Notes: generated by a model from the letters alone, not told the origin. A stretch of 64,000 bases of DNA from Meconema thalassinum (GCA_946902985.2 OX336397.1:188608813-188672812); one strand, 5' to 3'; positions 31,885 through 43,625 are shown, counted from the stretch's first letter. Made by a program: numbers and translations.

Positions 31885-32213
31885 TGTATCTGACAAATGA
31901 AAGACCTGTGAATGACAGAAACCATTTACCGCTAGTCCATGATCAGCACTTGACCTATGTGCTTGCTTCGGGTTTAAGACACTATCGATTACACTATGAT
32001 GGAACCATTCACATCAAATATGCCATACCTGATGAGAACCATTTACAAATAAAGATAAATAGTCATAGGATGTTGATCCATAACCATGAAATGGTCAATG
32101 CAGGTGACGAATTATCCTTTCATCTCATGTTGACATGGGATGAAAAGCAAGCGGGAAAAACCATAAACGATTTCCCACTTTATGTGGAATTGGAATATAC
32201 AGCCATGAAATAA
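31884..32213 (+). CDS. Beta-rich protein after the fiber-like gene (possible knob domain)
   Basis: 109 codons with alternating hydrophobic residues, for example LRHYRLHYDGTIHIKYAI and HLQIKINSHRMLIHN, and ending FPLYVELEYTAMK. The composition suggests a beta-sandwich. It starts at the last bases of the fiber-like frame, so it is either a separate small gene coupled by overlap or the C-terminal domain of that protein. No family recognised. Confidence 0.45.
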   Translation: MYLTNERPVNDRNHLPLVHDQHLTYVLASGLRHYRLHYDGTIHIKYAIPDENHLQIKINSHRMLIHNHEMVNAGDELSFHLMLTWDEKQAGKTINDFPLYVELEYTAMK

Positions 32214-32274
32214 CCATCTGATGTTAGTTGTGATTTAAACTTTCTTGTGAAAGGTTGTTGGTCATTATCATCAT

Positions 32275-32752
32275 GGTGAAACAAAGGTATGCGGTGAGAA
32301 AGACTAAAAAAAAGGACTTTGTCCTTGGCAAAGCCTGGGCTTAAGACATTCGCGGACAAGCCCTTGCGAAAGAAAAAAAAGAAAAAATAATGTATTGACC
32401 ATAAGGAAAGCCTTTCGAGCAGCACAGAGACATGTTATTCCAAAACGTCGGCGACAGGTTTCAAACCAAGGGCGAGTGATTCCCGTCCCCAAACGGGCGG
32501 GATTTTTACCTGCATTATTTGCCGGTTTGGCTGCTCTGGGTTCACTTTGGGCGGTGCCAGTGCAGTGGCGAAAACCATTAAAGCCGCGCAGCAGGGCAAG
32601 CAACAACTCAAAGAAAGTCAGCGACACAATGAAACGATGGAAGCGATTGCCATGGGGACTAGAAATGCCAATTTAAAGCCAGCATTTTATCATCAAGGAT
32701 TTGGGATTTCACCATTTCGAAGTATTAACAAAAAAGAAAACCCTCAGGCATA
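32275..32752 (+). pseudogene. pX-like basic/hydrophobic minor virion protein of Polinton
   Basis: The sequence reads in three frames: a short MVKQRYAVRKTKKK start, then a basic segment with IPKRRRQ followed by a hydrophobic GFLPALFAGLAALGSL, then (from 32547) GGASAVAKTIKAAQQ and LKESQRHNETMEAIAMG, ending in an aromatic tail. Basic N-terminus plus a Gly/Ala/Leu membrane-active helix is the layout of adenovirus pX/pVI-like minor proteins and of Polinton/adintovirus counterparts. A +1 or -1 change at about 32551 and an earlier one near 32340 break it. It would be a substrate of the neighbouring protease; that is inferred from family knowledge. Confidence 0.6.
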
Positions 32753-32761
32753 ACGAGACAT

Positions 32762-32886
32762 GCCCTGACGTCTCAACAAGTGGAATGCTATGCTAAACAA
32801 CTAAAGCTTTCTCATTTTCGAGGTGTGTTTATGCGAAACCAATTTCCCCCACGACCCTGGAAACAGGAATGTGCTGTTGTTAATTT
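32762..32886 (+). pseudogene. PRO: Adenain-type cysteine protease, N-terminal fragment (split gene, part 1)
   Basis: The frame reads through FRGVFMRNQFPP, an adenain N-terminal motif (GVFMRD-like), and then PWKQECAVVN, just before the catalytic His region. At 32887 the frame runs into the end of LTR element A. The remainder of the protease, starting with the catalytic His segment, is at 60863, in the same phase across one copy of the 5-bp duplication. No ATG is in frame at the start, so the true start has also been lost. Adenain-like proteases process capsid precursors in Polintons. Confidence 0.82.
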
Positions 32887-33777
32887 TGTTACGTGCAAGT
32901 GCCCGTCCCAACATTTCAAACATGTAAATTCCTATGGATGCAGTTCTTGACATTTTTAAACGACCTCTTCGTCGCTCAGTTCCGCCTGTGACCACGAGAT
33001 GGTAGCTGCTGTCGGACTTTGGAAAGTCTTCAAGTAGTTCCTGCAGCTCCGCTAGATGGTGTGTACTGCGCCTTATAAAACTCTTTATACGCATGACATA
33101 ATTGAAAGACAATTACATTCTTCGTCATGAAACAAATGTCAGTGTAGTCATGATACCGCCAAATTTATTTCCTATTTATGACATTGTTGTTTGATGTGTC
33201 AATCTCTGATTGAACAATAAATTTTACATGAAGGCAGTTCGGCACTTGACACGCAAAAATTCTCCGCCATTTTGTGGAGTCCATTAGCCATCGTGAAGTA
33301 AACACATCTAGCCGACTGGTCGTGAAAGGTGTCTCCGTTGATGGGGGCTCTGGCCCCCATTCTCTTCGAAATATATGTATTCAAGAGAAAAAGGAATTGC
33401 TTGTTCTCTTCAGGCTGTGAATTTCATCGTTTCGCCGTGTAGTGGACGTGTGAAATGTGGTCGCATCTCGATGGAGACCTGTGATTGTGACCCAAACAAC
33501 GCATGTGCTTGGTTAGCCATTTTTTGTGAAGCACATGTAGTGACGTACAGAATTTAAAAATTATGTGTTAATTATTTTATTATTAGTGTGTCTCCGCTGA
33601 GTAGGAAATAAAGTACGTTATCTGTTAAATTTTCTTTTATATTATTGTTATGGAGCTCCGATATCATCTTATAGTAATATTTTAATTCTGTTCCTCATTT
33701 GTTTTATAGGCCTAATTTTATTGCTGTTTTAATTACGTTTCCTGATTTATTTTAATTATGTTCTCTTTTCTTCGTAC
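32887..33777 (+). repeat. Element A 5' LTR, first part
   Basis: Matches 49662-50391 followed by 59646-59809 of the 3' LTR. It ends at GTAC (33774-33777), the target duplicated by element B. It contains an AATAAA at about 33605-33610 and a hairpin at 33341-33360. Confidence 0.92.
33341..33360. promoter_or_regulatory. Perfect hairpin ATGGGGGC-TCTG-GCCCCCAT in the A LTR
   Basis: An 8-bp perfect stem with a 4-base loop, conserved unchanged in the other LTR at 50116-50135. It could be an RNA structure in the R/U5 region. No function shown. Confidence 0.5.
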
Positions 33778-36700
33778 TGCCCCCGTAATTGAATTATGTA
33801 GAGACCACGGTGGCTATATTGGAAAATATAATGAGAGTTATGGCTGTCATAGTTATGACGTGGGTAGTCATGACGTAAGCACGGATGACGCAAATGTTAT
33901 ACCAGCAGGCTACTTGAGCTGAGATTCTCAGTGACGTCAGCATTTAGTCGAGAATGTTCCAAGATTTACGACGCAGTCGCAGGAAACGAGGAATTCTGCT
34001 GAGGAAGAAACTATGCTATTGGAGGAGAGGCTTGAACCAATGAACGATAGTTTAAAGGAAGACGGAGATTGCTGAAACTATGGTATTTTTATTACTTTTG
34101 GAATGCAGAATTGTGGAAATCCATTTGCAGTAGAAGCATTGATTTGGAAATTTGGTGAAATTTATTTTCAGTTTTTGAATTTTGAAAATCCGTCATGTAT
34201 TAACGAAGTTGGAACTTTTAGCGATGACGCAGTATCACGCTCTGGAAGGGATGGAAACGCCCCTCGTGAAGTTAATAAAAGGGCTTGCGCAGAAGAGAGG
34301 AGTCTCTTTCATTCTCCGATCATTCTCAGATCTCATTCTCAGATCATCGAAGTATAATTGTGAAAGTTCTTTTCTTAAACATTCATTATAGTGAGACGTC
34401 GAAGTGAACAGTAGTGAAAAGAATCGTCTTTATAACGTGTGGCGAAGCCACTATATTAACGAGATCCATGTCAAACTAGGTGAAGTTGAGACGGACCTTA
34501 AAACGCTTCTACAAGTTTAGTTTTGAACAGTTAGCGGTCGCCGATAAGCTAATTGTATTGTGCAGTGATACATAAAGTAATAGAGAAAAGCTGAATAATT
34601 TCGACCGATTAGTTTAAAAGATATTAGCAGTTTTATACGACTGACAAAAGTGATTATCTCGCCACCTGAGAAGCACTTTTGTATAGCCAGAATCAACGCC
34701 ACGGCTAACGCTGCGAGTGGAATAGAAAGACTTCAGATTGCTTTGTTACACAACGCTACAGTATAATGGAGCAATTTAATACGGCAGTTTGTTCTTCTAT
34801 GACTACAACCGAAGAGCAGATGGAAGGCTAAAGGACTTAATGCAATTGGGACATATTTCAACAGAGTAAGATGGCAACATGGAACTTCGCTAATTGCTAT
34901 TCCACACAAGCGAACATGTGGTGAATACCATCTACACCCATGTTTCGTGATTAAAGGCTGAATACCATCGAACAGCCATGAAAATGATTTCATACTCTTT
35001 CAATATGAATAATTTCTTCGGAAATTTCTACAAAACTTCATGACGATTGTCTACTGGAACTTCAGGGAATTTTTCAAGAGAGGTCAGGGATATCCCGACT
35101 CACAAAGAAGATTATTGCCGGAAGGATGTCTATTCGTCTTCGAGGAGCAGAGCGATTCACGGAGAAGGAAGCAGTTCGATTCTCCGAGGGTGCTATTTCC
35201 TATTTCGAGGATGGAGCTCAGCTTTAACTTGGTGAAATGGATCCATCAGCAGTCTTCATTGGGGAATTTTCCTCTGGAACGTCAATCGGCAGATAAGGTA
35301 GTCGTGAACGTTTATTGTATTTGAGTTTCCTAATAATGTTTGAGCAACCATTTTTCCCATATTTTTATCCTCATGTTTTTGCCCTATTTTCTTGTTGAGA
35401 TTCCTATTCTCAGTACACCTTGTTGAGTTATGCCTTTTTCGACGATTTATTAAGACATTGTTATGTCATGGGCATAGTTAAATGATTTTGAATCAGTTGA
35501 GACTGATATTTAGATTTTTCAGTAATTAATATTTTTGTAGTCTCGATTTGACTATAAGTTAATGATTTTTATGGCAGATTTAAATTCAGAGAGCGTGTCA
35601 TTTTATTAAAGTAATTCTACCCCAGTTTAATTACTTTGACCAATTTTCTGTCATCATCAAGAAGGAAGAACATTTAAATGATTTTAGAGCGTTAAAATAT
35701 CTTACGTTGTCGACGATCTTGGAAATACTAGTCGTTATTTGAATTGATTGCAACACAGACGTTTATCGTCAGTTATGAATGAACATTGCATCATAGACAC
35801 TTTTGTGAAAGAGTAACTTTAATAATGAATTATTGAATGCATTAAAGTCAAGAACTTTTGTTAGGAGTTTTTCTCAATTAGAGATTTATAGAACGATGTT
35901 TGCATTCCCCAGTCTAATTGGATTCTATTCGACTACTTTGCATTTTAGTCGCACTTTATTTGATGATAGTATTTTTATACTACAATTTCTTTTAAGATGT
36001 TAATCTTAAATTTTGATAGACCAGACAGGCGTATATAAGCGTATTCACTATTAAATTTATTTGTGATTGGCAAGTTTTGACTTCATTTCGGTTCATGAAT
36101 GAAATCCACGAAGGTTAAATAAAAACAGTTTTGAAACAATTAATGATTATTAGAATTTTTAAGTGGAACTATGAATGTATAATCGCTAGTGCAGCGCGTG
36201 TTGAAAGTCGCTGATGTATAATGCCCTTGAATATGAAGGAAGTTCCCACAGGAATTAATGTTAAAGAATTATTTGTGGAAGTTTTTGTAAGTTATGTGGA
36301 AGTTTTTAATGCCATATAGATTAATATATGATGAATTTTGGGCCTAATTTTTAATGCAGTTTGTGCATTAACTTGTTAGCGAAGGATTTTCCGCTGGAGT
36401 AAGATTGTCATAGTTCGTTGAAAATTAATCAAGTGAATTTACTGTTATAATTAACACGAGTTTTGAAAGAACATGAGATAAGATTTTGAAAGAAGATTAC
36501 CGTCACAAATCATTATTAAAACCTTTATTAAACCAGATTGTGACATTAACATGTATAACTAACCTTCATTGGTCGATTATATTAAACACGATTATAAAAT
36601 TACCAACCGGATGAACATGTGGTTAATGTATTTCTTAAATTAATAATTTAAACAATTTAAATGTTAATATTGTAAATAATTGCTGTAAATATTTTTGAAA

Positions 36701-37676
36701 ATAATGTGGAACGAGAGTGATGTTAAAGGCGTGCTTATAATATTTTTATTGTCTTTGACAAACATTATAAACAATTTCTAATTGTTATAAATAATTTATG
36801 TGATTTTGTTATAAACATTTAAGAGCTAATTAAACATTTGGATTGAACTTATCAAGTTTAAGGAATTAAAATAATGATCCAATAGGATGTGAGCAAAGTA
36901 CTTGAAAGATTTGCGTAATTATAATGTGAGTTGTCTTGTAGACATTTAAAAGCTTGAGAGAGCAAGCTGTATTCTTAACTAACGTAGCACGTGAGAAGGG
37001 AGTCTATTTGACCAGTATGCAACAGGTTGGAGGGTAGCTCACAGCTGTGCCAACATCTGGTTATCAGCGGGCTAGGTCGTCCACACTCTGGCCTTACGAC
37101 TATAAATACCATTGTCATGTTTATTAAAAGGAAACCAAGTGCTCTATATATGTCACACCCTGACGTCCTTTTCCAATCCAATTATGTTATGAATATTACG
37201 TTATTTGGAGCTCGTGGGAGCTAAAATGTTCTATATCTTGTTGTATGATAATGTTTGCAAGTCCTACAGGAGGACGTAGTCAGATTGACATGGGCTACTG
37301 ATAGCCACGTTTATTTTGTTGTGTTAGTAAAATCATACCCTTTATTTGAAATAAAGCTTTTGTACAGTTCAAAGTTCTCGTCTTCGTTCTGGTTCATTTT
37401 TAAATGTCATGGTGGAGGTTATTGTGTGAACAGACTTTAGTGATCCTGTTGTCAACTCAATCCCCGAGATAATTAAGAGGTAAGTAACGGTAAGTATGAA
37501 CCCCCGTCTATTTTGGTGTGTTCCACAATGATTTCCTGTGAACTTCTGTGCTCTTATCTCGATAGTATCTGTCAGTGCCATTTTCATTGATGTAGCTGAG
37601 CCGGTGCGATTGATTGTTGGCAATCCGATTGAGGGGGCGGATATCTGACAGCCTACTATCCAGGTAAACGGGGACA
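33778..37676 (+). repeat. Element B 5' LTR
   Basis: 3899 bp. The U3 start has TGACG motifs including a perfect TGACGTCA (33932-33939), and AATAAAAGGG at about 34276 resembles a TATA box. AATAAA near 37349 is a likely polyadenylation signal. The rest is AT-rich and non-coding; short open frames of 60-95 codons here recur unchanged in the other LTR but have no recognisable domains. Confidence 0.92.
33855..33965 (+). promoter_or_regulatory. Cluster of CRE/ATF-like and heat-shock-like sites in B U3
   Basis: Four TGACG words occur in about 90 bp: ATGACGTGG, ATGACGTAAG, GATGACGC and the palindrome TGACGTCA (33932-33939). GAATGTTC follows at 33952-33959, one GAAnnTTC heat-shock unit. The same cluster is present in the 3' LTR from about 40938. 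A stress- or cAMP-responsive promoter is inferred. Confidence 0.45.
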
Positions 37677-37683
37677 GAAAGAT

Positions 37684-37770
37684 TGGCGACCCTAAAACGT
37701 TGGGGCTCGATTCAACAAAACTGGATTACCAGGTTGAACGCTAGTAAGAGTGGCAAACCTAAAACGTAGG
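37684..37770 (+). promoter_or_regulatory. Primer-binding site of B and a second PBS-like copy
   Basis: TGGCGACCCTAAAACGT starts 7 bp inside the 5' LTR and begins like the tRNA-Arg-type PBS of the mdg1/412 group (TGGCGACC). A similar TGGCAAACCTAAAACGT lies 67 bp further on, each followed by GGG..TTCGATT. The second may be a duplicated, degenerate copy. Confidence 0.55.
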
Positions 37771-38270
37771 GTTCGATTAGACTCAAATAAAGAGGTTGAT
37801 TCTTTGTTAGATGTCTAGGCCAATTGTAGAATTTAAGAGTGTGATTATATAGGAATTAAATGTTGTATTGTATTAGGAAAATTACACTCAGAAAAGATCA
37901 GATCTTATACAACTTGAGAAAGGTTAAATAGGCTGGAAACTTAGAAAAATCGCCTATGATCTGGAATCTTATTTTATTTGACCGGCTTATGACATTTTAG
38001 TCATGTTAAAGATAAAATTAAATTATTTGGATTGTAAATGTAAACTATTTGTGTTAGGATATTTTAAAATGAGCCAGGGAAATTTGAACACGTGCTTGAG
38101 TTTGTTTCAACATGAAGTATCTTCGAAGGTTAATTATAAGGTAGTTATAAGTTAGATTTAAGACAGAAAATTGATCAAATTTATATATGGTGAAAAGTGT
38201 TGCTCAAATGTTGTTATTTTGCTCTTTTGATGTATGTCCCTAGATCAGTCTATTTTTGAATAATATTGTA

Positions 38271-40670
38271 ATGGCAGATGAAAGTTTGAAGATGATGTTA
38301 GAGGAGATGTCTGCTAACTTGAAAGCTAGCATGAATAGTAGTATGAAGCAGATGCTGAATGAAAGCATAAAGGAGATGGAAGCTAGGAATACTAGTCGAA
38401 TGGAGGAGAATGTTAGTAATTTGTCTGCTAATTTGAATGCAAGAATGGAGGAGAATGCTAGTAATTTGAAAGCTAGCATGGGTGAAAGTTTGAAAGGTAT
38501 CCAAACTAGTGCTGCCAATTTAGAGGATAATATGTCGCGTTTACAGATTAATACCCTAGGAATTGAAAATACTGTAACTGACATCCGCACAGATGTATCT
38601 AATGTGCATAAAAATGTTGATGATGTTAAATTTGATGTGTCTAAGGTACAGAAAGACCTTACAATGTTAAATCTAGATGTAGCTAATGTCCGAGGGGATA
38701 TTTCTTGTGCTAGAGCCGAAGTAGTTGTTGTCAAAAATGATGTTGCGACTGTCCAAGACAAGGTCGAGGAAGTCCAAAATGAAATTCAAAATGCTAGAAC
38801 TGATGTATCCAATGTTCAGGTAGACATTAATAACATTCATTCGGATATAACTGAGGTGCAAAGTGACATAACTAAGATTCAGGTAGAAGTCAACACAGTT
38901 TTCGTAGATATTACTAAAGTCCAAACTGATGTAAATAAAGTCAGGGAAGAAATCGAAAACTCAAAAACTCTTTGTACGCGTAATATAACTGCATTAGCGA
39001 CTAGGTTAGTTGATGAATCAGTTAGAACAACAACGTCTTTAGCAGAGTTGAAGTATGATGTAGAGGTCATGAGAACCCAGGTATTAGACCATAATAGATT
39101 ATTAAAAGAGGATATCGAAGTAGACATAGCAGAAATGTTAACAGCAAACGTAGCGGTATGGAAAGACGAGTGGAATAAGTCAAGTGGGGAACTTGTAACC
39201 CAAATTCAGGAAAGGATTGAAAGAAAACTTGCCAGTACTCAGATAGAAATTAACAATGAAGTAGTACAGATTAGGAAAGATTTAAGCGTCAGGATAAATT
39301 CGCTATCCGAAAAACAAGTTGACGATAGAACACAACTAGATCAGGATATGCAAACATTAAAATCTACATTAGAGGAACAGATGCATAAAGTTGTCTCTGA
39401 TGTAAATGAAACGACGAGTAAACTGCAAAATTTGAAGTTAGGAGAGGCTAGTTTAATGCAGAACTACAAAGAAGAGATAATCAAGAAAGTCTTAACGGAA
39501 ATCACCGACAAGGATACAGAAGGCTTGGCGTGCGAATTGAATAGGAATTATACCAGAAGATATAACCTAGATCCAGAAGAGAGAGACGTGACTCCTGAAG
39601 AACGTGTATCCAGATTCAGAGAGGAGGATGACGAGAGTAATATGGAACCTGAGTGGAACTATCGAGATAGTGGGAAAAACTATCCGGATTCATATCCGAG
39701 GAACGTGACGGTCATCAGGAATTTCGAAGACAAACCACAAAAATTCAGTAACACTGATAGATTGACACCTATAGAGTATGTAAGGAATCTCAAAGATTAT
39801 TTCATCGAAGCTCACATTCCCAGAGAGAGAGAGATGAAGATAGTAGAGAGATATCTGATTGGAGGACCCCTCGAATGGTTTCTCGCATTTAGATACACAT
39901 TCAGTAACTTTGACGAGTTTGCAGAGGCATTAATCAAACGATTTTGGTCCATAGAAGCGCAGAATTCGTTAAGAGCGGAGGTGTATTCAAGAAAATACTC
40001 AGGTACTCTTCCAACACGGTACGCTGATTTCTTTACGAGTCAATTGTCCCGCTTGAGATTCTTACAACCCCCATTGTCCACGGAGCAACTAATTGATGCG
40101 ATTTCTCGTATGCTGCCAGTTGAGGTGAGGAGACTAATAATTTCGTCCAACATCAGGGATTTATCCAGCATGGATGAATTACTGAGAAGGTTAGACTACA
40201 CAAGTCCAATGCCTAACGTAGTACAGAAAGGTCAAAGGCAGGAGTTTAAAGAAATCAATACGGTATATATGGACCAAGTCCAACAAACTGACAAGCCAGA
40301 GGAGGAGAAAACTGACAATGTAGGTCCTCACAGGAATAATCAGTTTAGGAATAACAGATCACAAGGTTACCGACCGTATCAACAGAGAAGAGGTTGGAAC
40401 TACAACCGAGGAAACTACAATGGAAGAGGCAGATATTACAACAATAATGGGTATAACCGAAACTATAATAGAAAACAGAATACTCAAGGTCAGGTTATGA
40501 CACCCGATCAGTATCAGCAAAGAGAGAAGGAAAGCCAGCAATACTTAAAAGAATTAAGGGATAAAGAAGCTGACAATCAAAAGAAAAGGCAGGATGTTGT
40601 AATCGATCCTGGACCTTCTACGAGCCAGCAGAACTTAGAAAATAGAAATACTGGTCAGAAGAGAAAGTAG
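38271..40670 (+). CDS. gag: Element B Gag: long coiled coil, capsid domain, NRYG-rich nucleocapsid
   Basis: About 799 intact codons from the Met of MADESLKMM (an upstream in-frame ATG lies at 38256). The first half is coiled coil; at residues about 100-235 a heptad recurs with the form Asp-Val/Ile-x-x-Val-Gln, as in VQVDINNIHSDITEVQSDI. A retrotransposon capsid domain spans about 480-640 with PREREMKIVER, LEWFLAFRYTF, LIKRFWSIEAQ and PTRYADFFTSQLSRL. The tail (690-800) is Asn/Arg/Tyr/Gly-rich without a CCHC knuckle and probably binds RNA. Element C encodes a related Gag. Gag forms the cytoplasmic particle. The frame is completely open although no pol is present, which suggests it is still used or very recent. 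Confidence 0.88.
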   Translation: MADESLKMMLEEMSANLKASMNSSMKQMLNESIKEMEARNTSRMEENVSNLSANLNARMEENASNLKASMGESLKGIQTSAANLEDNMSRLQINTLGIENTVTDIRTDVSNVHKNVDDVKFDVSKVQKDLTMLNLDVANVRGDISCARAEVVVVKNDVATVQDKVEEVQNEIQNARTDVSNVQVDINNIHSDITEVQSDITKIQVEVNTVFVDITKVQTDVNKVREEIENSKTLCTRNITALATRLVDESVRTTTSLAELKYDVEVMRTQVLDHNRLLKEDIEVDIAEMLTANVAVWKDEWNKSSGELVTQIQERIERKLASTQIEINNEVVQIRKDLSVRINSLSEKQVDDRTQLDQDMQTLKSTLEEQMHKVVSDVNETTSKLQNLKLGEASLMQNYKEEIIKKVLTEITDKDTEGLACELNRNYTRRYNLDPEERDVTPEERVSRFREEDDESNMEPEWNYRDSGKNYPDSYPRNVTVIRNFEDKPQKFSNTDRLTPIEYVRNLKDYFIEAHIPREREMKIVERYLIGGPLEWFLAFRYTFSNFDEFAEALIKRFWSIEAQNSLRAEVYSRKYSGTLPTRYADFFTSQLSRLRFLQPPLSTEQLIDAISRMLPVEVRRLIISSNIRDLSSMDELLRRLDYTSPMPNVVQKGQRQEFKEINTVYMDQVQQTDKPEEEKTDNVGPHRNNQFRNNRSQGYRPYQQRRGWNYNRGNYNGRGRYYNNNGYNRNYNRKQNTQGQVMTPDQYQQREKESQQYLKELRDKEADNQKKRQDVVIDPGPSTSQQNLENRNTGQKRK
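38400..38970 (+). repeat. 21-nt-period coding repeat (heptad array) in B gag
   Basis: The heptads are visible at the DNA level as recurring GATGTA/GACATT plus GTCCAA/GTACAG words spaced 21 or 42 nt. Units are diverged, so this is an old internal expansion preserved in frame. Confidence 0.6.
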
Positions 40671-42926
40671 AGAGGAAAGAATACATTAACCACACACAAC
40701 CCAGAGTAGAAGAAATATATGATTAAGGAACATAGAGGAAATACTATCCTAGAGTAAGCCAGTAATAATTCAATTTCGTGTTCAAGAGAGTTGAGAGACT
40801 TGTAACATTGAGTTTAAAAACAATTTGCAACTGTTTTTAAAACGTGGTGAGAGGAGAATGCCCCCGTAATTGAATTATGTAGAGACCACGGTGGCTATAT
40901 TGGAAAATACAATGAGAGTTATGGCTGTCATAGTTATGACGTGGGTAGTCATGACGTAAGCACGGATGACGCAAATGTTATACCAGCAGGCTACTTGAGC
41001 TGAGATTCTCAGTGACGTCAGCATTTAGTCGAGAATGTTCCAAGATTTACGACGCAGTCGCAGGAAACGAGGAATTCTGCTGAGGAAGAAACTATGCTAT
41101 TGGAGGAGAGGCTTGAACCAATGAACGATAGTTTAAAGGAAGACGGAGATTGCTGAAACTATGGTATTTTTATTACTTTTGGAATGCAGAATTGTGGAAA
41201 TCCATTTGCAGTAGAAGCATTGATTTGGAAATTTGGTGAAATTTATTTTCAGTTTTTGAATTTTGAAAATCCGTCATGTATTAACGAAGTTGGAACTTTT
41301 AGCGATGACGCAGTATCACGCTCTGGAAGGGATGGAAACGCCCCTCGTGAAGTTAATAAAAGGGCTTGCGCAGAAGAGAGGAGTCCCTTTCATTCTCCGA
41401 TCATTCTCAGATCTCATTCTCAGATCATCGAAGTATAATTGTGAAAGTTCTTTTCTTATACATTCATTATAGTGAGACGTCGAAGTGAACAGTAGTGAAA
41501 AGAATCGTCTTTATAACGCGTGGCGAAGCCACTATATTAACGAGATCCATGTCAAACTAGGTGAAGTTGAGACGGACCTTAAAACGCTTCTACAAGTTTA
41601 GTTTTGAACAGTTAGCGGTCGCCGATAAGCTAATTGTATTGTGCAGTGATACATAAAGTAATAGAGAAAAGCTGAACAATTTCGACCGATTAGTTTAAAA
41701 GATATTAGCAGTTTTATACGACTGACAAAAGTGATTATCTCGCCACCTGAGAAGCAATTTTGTATAGCCAGAATCAACGCCACGGCTAACGCTGCGAGTG
41801 GAATAGAAAGACTTCAGATTGCTTTGTTACACAACGCTACAGTATAATGGAGCAATTTAATACGGCAGTTTGTTCTTCTATGACTACAACCGAAGAGCAG
41901 ATGGAAGGCTAAAGGACTTAATGCAATTGGGACATATTTCAACAGAGTAAGATGGCAACATGGAACTTCGCTAATTGCTATTCCACACAAGCGAACATGT
42001 GGTGAATACCATCTACACCCATGTTTCGTGATTAAAGGCTGAATACCATCGAACAGCCATGAAAATGATTTCATACTCTTTCAATATGAATAATTTCTTC
42101 GGAAATTTCTACAAAACTTCATGACGATTGTCTACTGGAACTTCAGGGAATTTTTCAAGAGAGGTCAGGGATATCCCGACTCACAAAGAAGATTATTGCC
42201 GGAAGGATGTCTATTCGTCTTCGAGGAGCAGAGCGATTCACGGAGAAGGAAGCAGTTCGATTCTCCGAGGGTGCTATTTCCTATTTCGAGGATGGAGCTC
42301 AGCTTTAACTTGGTGAAATGGATCCATCAGCAGTCTTCTTTGGGGAATTTTCCTCTGGAACGTCAATCGGCAGATAAGGTAGTCGTGAACGTTTATTGTA
42401 TTCGAGTTTCCTAATAATGTTTGAGCAACCATTTTTCCCATATTTTTATCCTCATGTTTTTGCCCTATTTTCTTGTTGAGATTCCTATTCTCAGTACACC
42501 TTGTTGAGTTATGCCTTTTTCGACGATTTATTAAGACATTGTTATGTCATGGGCATAGTTAAATGATTTTGAATCAGTTGAGACTGATATTTAGATTTTT
42601 CAGTAATTAATATTTTTGTAGTCACGATTTGACTATAAGTTAATGATTTTTATGGCAGATTTAAATTCAGACAGCGTGTCATTTTATTAAAGTAATTCTA
42701 CCCCAGTTTAATTACTTTGACCAATTTTCTGTCATCATCAAGAAGGAAGAACATTTAAATGATTTTAGAGCGTTAAAATCTCTTACGTTGTCGACGATCT
42801 TGGAAATACTAGTCGTTATTTGAATTGATTGCAACACAGACGTTTATCGTCAGTTATGAATGAACATTGCATCATAGACACTTTTGTGAAAGAGTAACTT
42901 TAATAATGAATTATGGAATGCATTAA

Positions 42927-43625
42927 CCCCTCAAGCGTGATATTGTGAAACTCTGGGCTGCACCCACAACGTGCATTATTTCTAGCCTACTCCCAATGGT
43001 AAGCGCGGTGTCATATGCATTTCGCTATAATTTCCAAACGTACTGGCAAAAGTTTTCAAAAAACACACACAATAAGAACAACATATAACATAATATTATA
43101 AACTATTAATAACCTGGTTATCCCTGGTCAGCGGCACGTCAATACTGGGACAATATCACAGCCGCCTAATGTGTTCGTATTTATTGGCGTTCTATCACGA
43201 ATTACATCGTCAGCATCACTATCTTCACTGGAAGTTATAGCGAACGCATCCTCTATATCGCTGTCACACTCTGATTCACTTCCGTTTGCAATAATATCGA
43301 GCAAATTAGCTATTTCTTTGTCATCAATATCTGTGCCACGACCTGCCATGTTTACAAGCAAACTCACGGTCCGCAAAAGCGGAAACACGTGTGCAGAGAT
43401 CTGAAAAATAAATGACTGTGAAGATATGCGACACCTCCTGGCAATAATAAGTAGCTCGAAGTGTAGCCAAAAGTTGCCTCTTCCTGCCATCTTACGACCA
43501 AATAAATAACTATTACGAAGTCCACGTAGCGGGCGTTTCAAATTCGACGGCGCACCATTGCGCCGTACACGCTGTGAACGTAGCAGGCTAGTGGGCGCAC
43601 CGTTGCGCCGTACACGCTAAGGGGG
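42927..43625 (-). mobile_element. piggyBac deletion derivative at TTAA
   Basis: 699 bp flanked by TTAA (42923-42926 and 43626-43629). The ends are inverted: CCCCTCAAGCGTG against CCCCCTTAGCGTG, 10 of 13 matching. The empty site is seen in the 5' LTR at about 35843, proving insertion after B arrived. On the minus strand it retains an N-terminal transposase fragment. Near the 43625 end are two copies of a GGCGCACC(A/G)TTGCGCC palindrome (about 43550 and 43594), likely subterminal transposase-binding repeats. Confidence 0.88.
43128..43349 (-). pseudogene. piggyBac transposase N-terminal fragment
   Basis: 73 codons from the Met of MAGRGTDIDDKEIANLL. It is acidic and Ser-rich (SESECDSDIEDA, SSEDSDADDV), the usual disordered N-terminus of piggyBac transposases. 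The DDD catalytic domain and C-terminal cysteine region are absent; the interior was deleted. It encodes no active enzyme. Confidence 0.6.

Larger units (their letters stand above)
28743..32886. mobile_element. Polinton/Maverick, left piece
   Basis: A cluster of genes specific to Polintons: chromodomain integrase, an orphan protein and FtsK/HerA-type packaging ATPase on the minus strand, and fiber-like, pX-like and protease genes on the plus strand. The piece ends at 32886 inside the protease gene, where LTR element A inserted; the rest resumes at 60863. The left terminal inverted repeat is not identified but probably lies between 26940 and 28742. Many frame breaks show the element is old. 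Confidence 0.9.

Noticed and set aside
34103..35324. Open frames of 84, 69, 86 and 94 codons in the B LTR, repeated at 41184-42414
   Set aside because: Their conservation only reflects LTR duplication; they are short, on both strands and without domains.
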